From NCBI GenBank assembly GCA_015345905.1, contig JADDTR010000003.1, positions 62,001-126,000 of the forward strand: a stretch of DNA of 64,000 bases, in the 5' to 3' direction. Below are positions 21,980 to 34,300 of this stretch, piece by piece. The DNA is from Aotearoamyces nothofagi (taxonomy: Eukaryota > Ascomycota > Leotiomycetes > Leotiales > Tympanidaceae). Position 1 is the stretch's first letter; each line of letters opens with the position of its first letter. The notes beneath the pieces were generated by a model. It was not told the DNA's origin. It did no database searches and was given only the letters and a program-made list of their open reading frames with translations. The position numbers and the translations under genes were made by a program.

Positions 21980-23021
21980 CTATAGCTTCGACTTTGCTTT
22001 GACAAACTCCACTCTATTGGTGCATGATCCAACGCCTTCTAGACTGACTTCTACAACGTCGCCATCCTTGAGCCACACCTGTGGCCTTCGTCCCATTCCT
22101 ACACCCTGTGGAGTTCCAGTGAAGATCAAGTCGCCAGGCAACAACGTCGTTCCCTGGCTCAAGAATGCAATCGTCTTTGCAATTCCAAAGATCATATCTC
22201 CAGTACTGGAATCCTGGACCGTCTTGCCGTTTAACTTTGTAGAAATCCTCAGCTTTTGTGGATCCTTGATCAGCTTGGAGCTGACGATTCCAGGGCCGAA
22301 TGGAGCCCAGCCGTCAAAGCCCTTTCCAAGAGACCACTGCCCGCCACCTTTTTGTATTTGCCAGTCTCGGTGTGATACATCGTCGCCGACAGCGTACCCG
22401 AGTACATAATCGAGAGCCTTTGATTCCGAGACGTCAGAACATGTCTTTCCAATCACAGCTACCAGTTCACATTCCCAGTCAAGACCTTTGCCTTCTTGTG
22501 CTAGAGGATGAACGGGGATTGGGTCATTTGGGCCAGTAATTGCTGTGACAGGTTTGTACTGTATACTTGTTAGTATAGAGAGGCCGATCAAAGAATGTCT
22601 ATACTTTCAAAAAGAATTGGATATTTCGGAATTGGCATGCTAGACTATTTGAAAATGAGTAGTGCTTATATATAACCATCGGCCAGTGCTCACCTCTTTT
22701 GCATGCTGCTCATAATTCAGGCCAAGGCAGCGTACTGTCCTGATATCTTCCAAAGCCAAAGGTGCAAGCAATAACTTAATATCTGCCACCTCATCCGTCA
22801 CATCGTGTTTCCCAAAGATTGGGCCTTTGATAATATGAGCCTGTCGGGCTTTGGCAATATCTGTCACACCATGCGGGAGTATCGCATCGCCATAATAGGT
22901 TCGGCCGTCTCTAGCCAGGAATCTAACGAGTCGCTGCATGTCGCAAGTCAGTTGGCATTAAGTACTGCTAAAGACACCGGTGAGTGACATTAAGTTGGAG
23001 ACTTACAGAGAATGAAGCCAT
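21980..23021 (-). CDS. Fumarylacetoacetate hydrolase family protein (possible splice defect)
   Basis: Minus-strand exons 23021-23007, 22933-22694 and 22558-21980 give 277 residues. It is an FAH-fold enzyme: CLGLNYEQHAKE, the metal-binding WECELVAVIGK and YAVGDDVSHRDWQ, then FTGTPQGVGMG near the end. Members hydrolyse or decarboxylate small 2-oxo acids with Mg2+/Mn2+; the substrate is unknown here. The 135-nt gap between exons 2 and 3 contains a 36-nt stretch (22644-22609) encoding SSMPIPKYPILF. It is preceded by TAG and fits in phase 0 between AKE and YKPVTAI, exactly where relatives have a PIPxYPVLF block. The donor after it reads GAAAGTAT instead of GTAAGTAT. If the micro-exon is spliced in, the protein has 289 residues; if skipped, the frame is kept but 12 conserved residues are lost. 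The rest looks intact. Confidence 0.85.
22609..22644 (-). other. Candidate 36-nt micro-exon with GA in place of the GT donor
   Basis: Read on the minus strand it begins right after an acceptor (CAAATAG) and encodes 12 residues containing MPIPKYPILF. It keeps phase with both flanking exons. The next bases are GAAAGTAT, one substitution away from the consensus donor GTAAGTAT. See the FAH-family gene. Confidence 0.65.
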
Positions 23022-23861
23022 GGTAATAAGTGAGGTATAACAAGTCAATGTATTTTATTGCAAAATAATAGGTATCAATTGCTCTGCCTTATCATGTTAC
23101 AAACTACTGTAAGAGAAGGGAGAAGACTGCGATCATAGACAAGCCGGTCATGGCTAACGGGCTGTTCCGTTTAAGCTTCCCCCACACATCGGAACCGCGG
23201 CCTTTCGGCCTTTAATCGACCGGAATGACGATGATCCACCAAATAAATATCGACATCAGAAATCAAACGCTCAACACGCATACATTTATATACAGCAAAG
23301 CTCGTGATGAGACTCTCAGGTCTTCAGAAAGATGTCTTAGCACTCTACCGGAAATGTCTCAGAGAATGCAGAAAAAAGCCACCAGTATGTAACTCCTCAA
23401 TTGCGTGAGCTATCTCCTAATTGCATGCGTCATAGAACGCGAGGATACATTTCGAGAGCTTCGTACGGTATGTATAGATATCTAATTCTAGGTACGTCGA
23501 TCGAATACATAGTAATAGTTGGCATAATCAGGAGCGAATTTGAAAAGAGTATCCACCTCGACAAGAGAGACTTCTCGGCAATCGAGTACCTCCTACGTAA
23601 AGGAGAACGACAGTTAGATATGTATTCATCGCCTGGTATTAAGGACATAAGATGAGATGTGCATCTTCAGGGAGAAACTACGAAAGCATAACAGATATAG
23701 CGACGTCAGAGTGTAACAAGAGGAAGTAACAACCGTGAAAGCATCGTCTAAGGAGCCACAAGCGGGTTGCTCACTCCGCCTTCATTCCCTTTTTTTTTAA
23801 TTGTAATTTTATTTTATTTTATACCTATTATTACCCGCCCAGCCCATAGCGTCAGCATACA
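23022..23861. other. Divergent intergenic region
   Basis: No gene supported. It separates the FAH-family gene (minus) from the 1004-residue gene (plus), so it carries both promoters. Near 23199-23210 there is a GGCCTTTCGGCC inverted repeat just after CCGCGG. A T-rich tract at 23790-23822 precedes the plus-strand start. Confidence 0.6.
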
Positions 23862-26800
23862 ATGCCACACTTCAGCATCCATTGGAAAGGCTGTCCACAT
23901 CGACACTTTCCTCGCATTCGAGCTGCATCACAGAGCACTCTTCTACGAAACCGTGAACGTGGGCACAGTGCCGCTGAGGATGTCGTTCGACTTCCACCCG
24001 ATCCAGCACTGGAAGATGCTAGGGAACAGCAACGTATGAGGGTTCGCCGACGCCATAATCGTAACTCTCGAGCATCAACCACTAGCCTTGCTGCTCGGAG
24101 AAGAGCATCGCAGAGAGTTATTTCGTTAAGAGCAAGGCAGCGTATTCAAGCCTTTGGATTAAATAGATCTCGTGCCGTCATTGAGGATGCAGAGCCTGTC
24201 AATGATTATACCACAAGTCCTTCTGTAACCAACTATCCAGGTGATACGTCTCTTCAAGTTGGTATTGGAACTGACGGCGCTTCGAGCTCCACTGTTTGGC
24301 GGCCAAAAACAGAGTCTAAAAGGTATAGTTATTCTCCTATGAAAGTTAGAGAATCACCTGCTTATTGGAGTGTAAGAAAAAATTCAAGCCAAAATTCTCA
24401 GAGGGGTGTGGGCCATTCCGGTATCCCTTCAAGAAGTCGGGCTACTGGTGAGTATGAGTATATCGAATCTATTGCCACGGCACGTAAGAACAGCGCATAT
24501 AGTCGACCTTCAACGATTGGAAAGAATCGGTCTTGGGATTCTAGATTTGCTATTAAAAAGACACAGCACCAGGCTGAATGGCATTTGCCTCAACGCAAAA
24601 CTTTCACGGGATCTCGTCGTACAAGTATAGCGTCTAAAAAGCTAACGAAAACCAAACATCACAAGCAATCGAGCTGGACTAGTCCCTCGCTCTGGCAAGC
24701 CGTTGGTGACAAGGTCTCACAACCCAAGTCTCTAGAGCCTACCAATCAGTCTACTCCCGTCTCTGAATTGCCATCACGGACTCCCAGCCAGAAAAAGGCC
24801 GTAAGACGCTTCACTCGAGAACTGGAGCATCATCTCATGGCAGCCCAAGTTCTTGGAAATGCCTCATTACCCACCTCGACGACCAAAGCTTCCTCTATCT
24901 CGGCTCATACAATTGTGGAGTTCATGCCATACTTGGCTGAGTTTCAAGCTGCCGGCTTATCTATCACATCTGTAGAGCAGCGAGGACGTTCTCGTGGATT
25001 GTTTCAAAGCACTCCCCAAACCGCTCCCCCTCCTCCAGTTACACCAAAGGATTATAGACAGAAAGTCTCCGATAAGATTACTGTCAAAAGAAAGCCATCT
25101 CATATTAAGAGAGCCTCTGAATCGTCTCCCGCTGTTTATTCAAGTGAGAATACTTCTTTGTCGACTATCATAGCTTTTGCGGCAGAGGAAACCCCACCTG
25201 TTTCGCAAATAATTTCAGAAACTCCATATCTGTCTGCGACAACAACCACAACAACAAAGAATACTCTTCCCTGGCTCCGTAAAGCGGAAACCTCTCCAAC
25301 TTTGTCTCATAACACAATTCCTCGTCGGGGTAATACAGGTATAGAAGATGGCAGTACATCGATAAATACAACAAGAAGTTCTACAACAACAATAATCGAT
25401 TTTGATCCACATCCTAGTGATAACAATGCTAAAGAGAAAAGACCAGGTTAGTCATCGTTCTCGACGATATGTAGGCTTCTACTAACTTAAACCCAGACTC
25501 TTCCCCTCTCAAGTACCCGTTCAATGCGGTAAAATGGATAGACAACTACTATGGAAGCAATCCTTCGACTAGCAAAGGACGGGATCAAATGCCGAAGTCT
25601 TTGCTCCCCGGCCATCCAGGCGGTCAAAATTCGGGTATGAACAATGTCGCCGTAGAAAATGACAAATCATTTCCTCTTAAAAATACTAAAGCTTCGGGCG
25701 AGAGATTTATAGCTTCAGCTATGGATGAACACAACATGTCTGACGAGCCGTACTGGGGAAATACAAAGGCCACCCCTGGATTTCTGAATTGCGAGATCAG
25801 CGCTGGAAACATGGCAAGTCGGCCAGTCGACAAATATGAAGAGAAGCTGAAGCCATCAGCTTTACCAGCCAAACAGAATTCCCCACTACAGCCACTTCGA
25901 ACTACACCTGGTCCTCCCAAACATAGTACCACTGGTTCCACTCGCAACAGTGGAACTAAGTTGCCTCTGCCAATGCCAGACGACACTGATAATGAAAGCA
26001 AAGCCTCCCTCAATGCACGGTCCGTGGCAGCAGGCAAGGCTGCGATCAGGGAGTACCGACCTTCACTGAGGCTAGAATTACAGAAATTGCGTCGGACAGA
26101 AGCAGATAAGAAGTATTTCCACCGGACGAGCACACAAGCCGTAGTGGACTCGCCTCCCAATCTAGAAAACCCGTCACCGTCAACGTCTTTGCCTCCTATG
26201 AAACATACACGTCAGTTGCCCCAGTCTTCAGTTGTCAATCCCTATGGCCAGGACAAATCTTCTATGCTCAAACAGATAGTAGATGAAGGCAATAAAGGCA
26301 GTCACGCATCAGAAAGTAGGTTCATGCAAGCAACAGCTATTGTGGATCTGGCAATCGACTCTACTTGTGAAGCAAATAAAATGCCTGGGCCTCATAATCC
26401 ACACATCCCAGAATTATCTACAGCCAAAAGCAATGGATCTGCAGCATCAGATATGACGGCAGGGCTTATGGCTAAATCCAAGCCTAGCGATAAGGATGTC
26501 CTTAAGGGCCTACAAATTGCCCTTGCTGCCGCGTGCAATGAAGATATCGACTCTTGGATTAGCGAGGTTTCCGGTTATGGTGTGCGCCGTTTTTTGGCTG
26601 ATCTGACGTTATTCGAAGGGCTAGGTGCTAACGATCTGGCCTCAATTGCTAGGAAAACAGCAAGGAAGAGATCAAGAGAGTATAAAAGGGTTTTAGATGA
26701 CTGGAAACTTGCCAAGGCAGGCACCGAGCATCTAGATGAGACCGTGAAAGAGCACCGTAAGGGTAAGGATAGAAAGATAGGGCTTGTTGCTGCGGATTGT

Positions 26801-26926
26801 GATGCACTATCGTCACCTTCTATAGAAGATATGCTACAGAGGAGAGAGGCGAGAGCATGCGAGGGAGTTAAGGAGAGGGCAGTGAGAATGGGCTGGAGGG
26901 AAAGAGGCGTCAGTGCTGGATGCTAG
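23862..26926 (+). CDS. Unknown 1004-residue Ser/Thr- and Arg-rich fungal protein
   Basis: Two exons (23862-25446, 25497-26926) joined across a 50-nt intron with branch site ACTAAC. I do not recognise a domain. The N-terminal third is strongly basic (repeated RRR, RARQR, RNRERG), followed by a long Ser/Thr-rich, probably disordered region. The join reads KRPG-DSSPLKYPFNAVKWIDNYYG, which looks like a conserved short motif. The C-terminus (about residues 875-1004) is more ordered: DVLKGLQIALAAACNEDID, ISEVSGYGVRRFLADLTLFEGLG, and a basic helix ARKTARKRSREYKRVLDDWKLAKAG. The frame is open throughout with normal-looking codons. A nuclear or cytoskeletal role would be speculation. The start is the first ATG; an upstream exon cannot be excluded. 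Confidence 0.75.
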
Positions 26927-29900
26927 ACGGTCAAAATTAGGTTATTGATAGAGGTGAAGACTATGATACCACAGACGAAATTGGACTACACGATTCACCT
27001 TGCTTAAGATGCGTGTCACAATACTTTACGCCTCAAATTGTCATGAGGCTTCTAGTAAGCACGTGATGTGATTAGGGGTAGTCAAGATCGACTAGCTATT
27101 GAGCTTGGTAAATCAGGTCAACTCCATTCAAGCACACTTCCTTGTTCCTTGGCCCATCTATTAACAATAACTTCGCACATACGGTGACATCACGCAAGAA
27201 ACAAGTCGCCAAATTTAGAAAAAACGGTAGTTCTCGCAGTTGAGACCTCAGAATCGTGTCTGATCAGCGCTCAGACCCCCGCTTACCGCTCCTAGAGATT
27301 ACAACATGCGTTTCATGTTAGTCTCACGGTGACGCGATGCGGAGGCATCTGACGGAATCTTACACTTCTGCCGTGTAATTGACCGCAGAGGTACAGCACA
27401 GCACATCTAGAATAAATCACCGTACTTCCGAGATTACTGGGGAAGTCGCCTAAACTGTGGAGGGGAATGGGGAAAAGAGGCTTGCCTCGGCAGGAAATGC
27501 GGAGGAGAAACAAAAGAGACTGTCTCATATGCGAGTAGCCATCTTGACAACTGCAGGCCCGCGGCAAGGTTGCGCTCTCGTACACGTGCACTGTTACAAT
27601 GCCTGGAGTCTAGACTAGTCGAGCATGCTGTGCGCTGACGAAGACTAGCTTCGGAGTCCGGACGGCTGATTGCAGCGTTTGATATTTGACGGCGGCTATT
27701 TCTGACACGTCTTTCTTGCCTCCGAGGGAAATAATGCTAAACGGCGCGACGAGTACGAGTGATGGTCGTTGTGACGGAGCGTGAGATATGTCAGAAGTCA
27801 GACGAAGCGGCTCTGGGAGGGACGTTATGTACAGGTCTCTGTACTGTGCAGGTGGAGAAGGAGGTCTTGGCCTGCTGGAGTGGACTCGCAGTGGGCCTTC
27901 GATAGGAGCCAAGTAGATACGCTATCATTGGTATCTGACATCAGACTGTTTACGGAGTACAGATATACCATAATGGGTACACATTACTGCACAGTACTGC
28001 ACAGCAGGAGAAGACAAGGTCCGGATCCCGGGTTTACCGGGTATTGCTCACTGACTCCTAGGCGCTGGCTGCGATGTCTCGAATCTGCTGATCGGCGATC
28101 CGTGCAATTTCCAAGCCGAGGAAGACGTATGAAATATGTACGTATGCAGAGGACGGTATTTCAGAGAGTTTATACGCAGCATCATATCTCTGCAGTTCTG
28201 TTTACGGAGATCTCGGTTCCATTCTGTGACTGAGTAGGGTCCGCTGGCAGGTCTGATACTTGATAGCAGAAGTATCAGAATAGAGTTTACGAGCATGCTC
28301 GTAGAGTATATTACAATGCCATTCGCACGTATGCTTGGATCGCTTGGTGAGATGCGACTGACTCGAGCGAGGTCATGTTTCTCCATGCTAATGTTCGCAA
28401 TTGAAAAGCATATCGACCTCGTCACGATACGTACTATACCTGTGCACCGTCCGTCAAGAAGTAAATTTCTGTCGAGGAAGCTTCTAACATTCTCTGCTAG
28501 CGGGCAGTCAATGTTGGTTACACCGGAAAGTAGACTTCGGGCAAACGTAAAGGTAGGCTTCGGTACATGTATCCCTTAATTCGCGGCTGTAACTGCAGTG
28601 GGATTCTATACTTGGTGCCTTGCTTCACACTCGTTTCCTTGCTCTCAGGATGATGAGAAACATGTTACACGTCATACTAAAATTATCCTACGATTCCCTC
28701 GAGACAAGATTGTAGCACTATGACCTATACTAGATACTAGTTAAGAAGGGTGATAAGTTGTCATCACATCAAGCATTTTGTCACGTGCACCATACAGTCA
28801 TGGTACTGATAATCATGTGGTCGATGACTCGGTATTAAAATAGCCAATCACAACAGATTATAGCATAATGATAATGATCGCCTATAGGGGGGTTACGAGT
28901 AAAGGGGTTCTTGAATCTCAATGGTGATTACCTCAGGTAGTGCTATCACACCGCTCATCCACTGCAATACCCTGTCGTGCCTGTATCAAGCTCATGTATG
29001 GCTAAGATACAGTATTGGCAACTCTCCAGTCGCCCGCCATCTAGTCATTTTTGTGATCCTCGTGAGGGCAGCCGCGGCCAATCCGAGCAGGTTGTGTCTG
29101 GCCTCCACCTTTCGCCAGCAGAGAAAGTGTGGCAGCCATGCCGACATCAACATTGCAGCTGCAGCAGCTGCAGTGATCGCACAGGAAGATAACTGCTCCG
29201 TTGACTGAGAAGCTGCCAGCACAGGGAGATGAACCATGTCTGTAAGATAATCCGTGGGGCTATATTTTGGCTATTGCTGTTCCACGCAAGGTTCAGTAGC
29301 AGACAGTATCAGCTACACTCGAAGAACAGTATTAATAGCCGTGTTGACGTGGATTTGCGTGCGGATGGTCCTGCTGCTGCTGTTTCCCTAAGCGCTGGGT
29401 CGGAGCTAGGTCCACGGCAGCAAGCCGGAATACGGCATGCTTACCGCACTGGTAGACTTCCCCGCCGGAGGACGTCAACAACGGCTGCAGTTGGTTATGT
29501 ATGAATCATGGTCCCAAGTGTTCGTACTGTATTATTTATTATTATCCTAGCTGAAGGTTAAAAGTGCTTTACATGCTGTCATCTTCGGTCAGGAGCATGC
29601 TTCATGGCCCGGGTGGCAGAGGCCAGAAGCCATCCTTCCTTGATACTTGCAGGATGATGGCAGAGAGCCACGCACAGATGTGCGCGGACTGGTCATAGTA
29701 GACTTCACTTATCGGCGATTGGCGTTGTTATTGGTGGCAGGCCGTTCAAAGATTTGGTGAGCAGGCCTGAAGAGGTCGACATCGAATCGACAAGGAAGTG
29801 TATGCAGCTTCATCTTGGGGAGCTCCGTTTAAACCGACATGTATGGAGGAGGGCGGCCACAATGTAGGCTGTAGCCCGTACTTCGTAACGATATGCTCAT

Positions 29901-31334
29901 ACCGATCGATACCTTACTTGTGAAATGTCCACAAACGCGCCAGGTACGGATAGGAGGCGCGTGCAAGGTTTTGCAACCTCCGCACCAAAATACGGGTACA
30001 AGTTACAGTACATTCTTCATGGCCCTGCAGCTGCAGCGGAAGAGAAAGGGATCGTGAATAATATCCGTAGCGACCGCAAGGGCGCCGTCGCGTCTGCCAG
30101 TGCGTACAGCACAGCAGCGCAAGAGTGCTGGAGAGCGGGTACGTAAATAAAGCACGGCAATGCTGTTGGTTGCGAGGGTGTTCCTGCATCCTGGTCTGCA
30201 TTATCCCGATTACAGCAGGCCTGGCTCGGACAGAGAGGATGGCGAGGATGGCGAGGATGGTGAGGATGCGAGGATGGTGCTGGCGCCGGCGCTGATGCCA
30301 CCGCGGCCTCACCACCTACAGTACACCTGCCGCAGGGTGCCTCCTCAAGGTGCCTAAAGGTGCCTGGAGGAGCCTGGAGGAGCCTGGAGGTACAGTACGC
30401 TTCCACTGGCCTCGTCCGCGTGGGCTGCGCCGCCAGTCAGCACCTTAGGCCAGTCACAGTGGGTAAGGTGCTGCACTGGGATTCAGCGAGTGCATGAACC
30501 TGTAGCGAACGGGTCTAGTGGGCTGCCGCCCACCAATGCAAAATATGGGTGAAAAGCAAATTGGCCCTGCCTCTCTCTGCCTGCCCTCGCCTGCCCTGGC
30601 CTGCCCTGGCCTGCTTAGCCGGGCGGTTTAAGGGTCGGAATGCTGGCAGCAATGGCGGGCCGCCACCACTCGACTGCCCATCGTCTTCCCAGCCCGCAGC
30701 CCGCAGCCCACTGTAGCCCACAGGGCGCCGGCAGTGGGTCAACGTGGTGGTGGCAGCTACCGTTCCGTCTGTAGCATTTCTCAATCTAAAGTTCTGAAGC
30801 TCTAAACCAAATGCTGTAATTACCACAACCGCCAAGAGCCAGAAGGCCATATCGGATTTCTGGACACGCGCTTCGCCCTCATGTGCTGCGCGCTGCACGC
30901 TGCAGAGCTGCTCAACTTCCATCACCGTCACCCTCGTCCCTGAACCTCTCATAATCCTCCTGCTCTAGAATCCGGCCTGCTGCGACGCCGTGCGCTTTCG
31001 TTCACTAATACCATTTCAAGCTTAATACATTGTTTTGTCATCCTGCCGTCCTGCCATCCTGGCACGTCCCTCGCTCTCCTATTGAACCGCGCGAACTCCG
31101 TGTTCGAGACCATCGCCTCCAAAAGAACTTCCTGCTCGCCTGCACCTGTAACGTGCGACGATAGTCAGGGTTGCCCAGGGCATCTCGAAACTCCAGACCT
31201 GAGTCCCACGTCAGACGCCACCGGCAAACCTCACTGGCGAGCCTCTTGCTGCCCGGCCTGGTCTGCAGCATAGCCAATCGGCGCAGATCACGCTCTTGGT
31301 TTGTACAGTAGGCTTCAGTCTCCGTCGCTGGGCG
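26927..31334. other. 4.4-kb gene-free region
   Basis: No supported gene. The left part (26.9-29.8 kb) has mixed composition and no long convincing frame; it contains two adjacent inverted repeats at 28252-28303. The right part (29.9-31.3 kb) is G+C-rich with short tandem repeats: GAGGATGGC units at 30235-30277, GGTGCCT and GGAGCCT units at 30349-30390, CCTGCCCTGG units at 30580-30612 and AGCCCGC units near 30690-30710. The last kilobase probably contains the promoter and leader of the RhoGAP gene. Confidence 0.6.
28252..28303. repeat. Two adjacent perfect inverted repeats
   Basis: TCTGATACTT (28252-28261) and AAGTATCAGA (28270-28279) form a perfect 10-bp stem with an 8-nt loop. Nine bases on, TACGAGCATGCTCGTA (28288-28303) is a perfect 16-bp palindrome. 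No open frame of note overlaps them. Function unknown. Confidence 0.8.
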
Positions 31335-34300
31335 ATGTCGCAGCATTCGCAGCAGTACAATGGACCCTTTGACACCCAACGTTCTGTGGTGCAGGTGCAG
31401 GATAGCCCTACAATAGGTCGAACACAGCCGTCGTCCTCTCCAGGAAGCCAAGGCAGTACTTCGCCGCTCTCAGAGACAAGCTATAGGTACGTTATCATGG
31501 TGCATCTCACAGCCGGTGTGGACAGTATACTTACCAGGCGGCGATGGTCCAGGTCCCAGCGCAAGGCTGCACCCAGTCCGTTGCAGACAAGTACCACCCC
31601 AACATCATCTCCACAGAGTGTGACACCTACGAGGATACCCTTTTCAAGACCTCTCGATTCGAGCCCTCGTACTGTGGAGACATTTCGCTATACACCTCAG
31701 AAGTCAGACTCGCCTCGGTCTCCCAAAGAACGTCTTGACGACTTGCTTGCTTCGGAGAGGAGCTTCTACAACCCGGGGGAGGATCCATTAGATAGTCAAG
31801 AGAACGGTATTGATTCAAGGTATACCCAGCCTGCCCGTTCTCAAGGTATTTATGATGGCTTACTGACTATCTGTAGAGTTGAGCGTTCCTTCAGACCTCT
31901 GAATGGTTCGTCGAGAAGTTTTTCTGATCCTGTCACGGTATCCAGCTTCGCAGGAGGGTCACCGACTGGCACTAAACCAGTGATGGCTGCTACCGCCTCC
32001 ACGTTCCACCGGGCAGACATGGCACGAGGACCTCCTCGAACGTCGTCCATCGATTCTGCAATATCATCTATATCAGTTGGAGCTCATTCACACAAGTCCT
32101 CTCAAGATGGAAGCCGCGGAACCGACTCTCCCGATATTGCAAACCTCGTGCAAGCAGCCGGATCCTCCGAGGCTGTTATACACTATCTTCTGAAGGAGAA
32201 GACCTCGCAGGCTGCACAGAATGCACAGTTATGGCGTTTAGTTGACAAGCAGAGGGCAATGATATTGGGCCTTAACAAGGATCTAGAGCGCGCTCTTAAG
32301 GACAAAGAACGATATCGCAAGAAGTTGAAGGAGAGCATGGCAATGTTCCCGGATAATTCAAAAAAGACAACACCGACTGGTGATGGCGATACTTCGTCCA
32401 TTGAGTCGAGAAGCGTTAGCTCGGCAAAGCCAGGAAACGTTGAGGCCCTGGTTTCTGCTGGTTTACGAGACTCGCAACTAGGTCACGATGAACCTAACTC
32501 TCCGATTGATGTAGCGCTGGCACCTTATCCCGTAACACCTCCAGCTGATAAGCCCAATGCTCCCGTGCAAACACTGCCCAACTTGGTCGAGGCAGAGCAC
32601 AAGATGCCGGCGCCGTCTGAACATGCGTTCCAGCAATATGATGCCGATGCAGCTATTCCAGGATTCCAATCTGGACAGAAACAGCGCAAGGCTGAAGTCT
32701 CACTGGAGCTACCGTATAATGCGGCATTGCCTCCTTCAAGAAGTCTACCTGCGGAGCCGTTAAGGAGTGTGTCAGGCAATAGCTCTAATATAACGCGAGG
32801 TGTAGCAGCTACTGACGTATCACATCACCTCGACCAAGCAGCGCGGTTCCCCCCTCCACCAAGGAAACCACCGCCAGCACCGCTAAAGCTTGAAAAGCAG
32901 GTCAATACAAGCACACACTTACACGAGGCAGATTCTGCGGATGAGCTTGATTCAGATTATGACGATGTGCTCGAAGTTGAGGAAATACCAACTTTCACTG
33001 AGAGAGGTCGCCGGAAAACGCGTGAGCAAGATGACAAAGAAAGAGAAGCGGCGGCATTGAAAGATGCTGAAATCAGAAGCTTGTCAAAGAAAGGTAAATT
33101 ACGGCCAACCACTCCTAAAGAGAAAGTAGCGGAGCCCGTAGAAGACCTATTGCCACCAGCCGTTCGTCAAGCGGTGCAATCAATAAGTCCCCCCGATGCA
33201 CACCTACGGCATATGTCGCCCTCTGAGTCAATGGCTGGATCGTTAGCAGGTATATTGAGTACAGGAGCCTCTAACAAAATCCCGGACACTATCAGCCGTC
33301 AAGCTATTTCTCCTCCGCCAATGAGTCCTGGTCTTCCTTTAAGCCCGAGACCCATAGACCGGGGCATGTCTTCACCTCTGCCACGCAACCCACGTGAAGG
33401 TTCATCACACAACTCATCCGTAGCATCACCTCCAATGTCTCCGCGTGGCATAGGCGCATTCCCTTCCATTCCCTTATCCCCAAGAGCTCCCAGACAGCCA
33501 ATACCCCTACCGCCAAACACGCCTATATCAATAGCATCACCAAGAATGATGAAAGAGCCATTAGAGCTTGTCTCGCCCAAACCTTTGCAGATCGCGAAGA
33601 AGACGGCAACTGGTAGTCCTACAGACACCAGCTCAGCCCAACAAGTCGGCGTAGCTGACGACGACACCATATATCGGGGCTTTGTTACTGACGAATATCC
33701 TGACTTGTTACTGCCACCGAATGCCCTACCGTCAATTTACGTTCGGGTTGCTTCTTCCAGGTTGAAGCCCTCTAGAGCAAGTTTAATTTCTCCCAACAAA
33801 CTTGACGAAGATCCCGTCTTCACATTAGCTATTTTTGCGAGGCCTGACGATCGGGAACTTTGGAGAGTGGAGAAAGACTCGGCGTCGTTGGGGCAACTAG
33901 ACCAACGACTGAGGCAATCTCCACTATTCACTGCGAAGACACCAGAAAAGTCACTTTTTAGCGGTCACGCTCCTGCAAAGATAGATGCTCGAAGACTAGC
34001 TCTTGACCAATATTTGGATGAAGTCCTCAACACGGAGTTCGACACCTCATCTGCATTAGAATTTTGTCGCTACCTGTCTACCAACACAATGGAACCAAAC
34101 AGAGAAGAGGCAATGAAATCTTCAGATATCAAAGGTGAGAGCCCTGTAAGCCTTGGTCCTGGTGGCAGGACTACGAAGAACGGGTATCTCACAAAAAGAG
34201 GAAAAAACTTCGGCGGCTGGAAGGCACGATTCTTTGTCCTGGACGGCCCGATCTTTAAGTACTACGAGGCTCCTGGCGGTGCTCATCTTGGAGTAATAAA

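Noticed and set aside
22609-22644. U12-type intron suggested by ATATCC inside the FAH micro-exon
   Set aside because: The bases encode conserved residues (KYPI) in frame, and minor-spliceosome introns are not expected in most Pezizomycotina. A mutated GT donor explains the data more simply.
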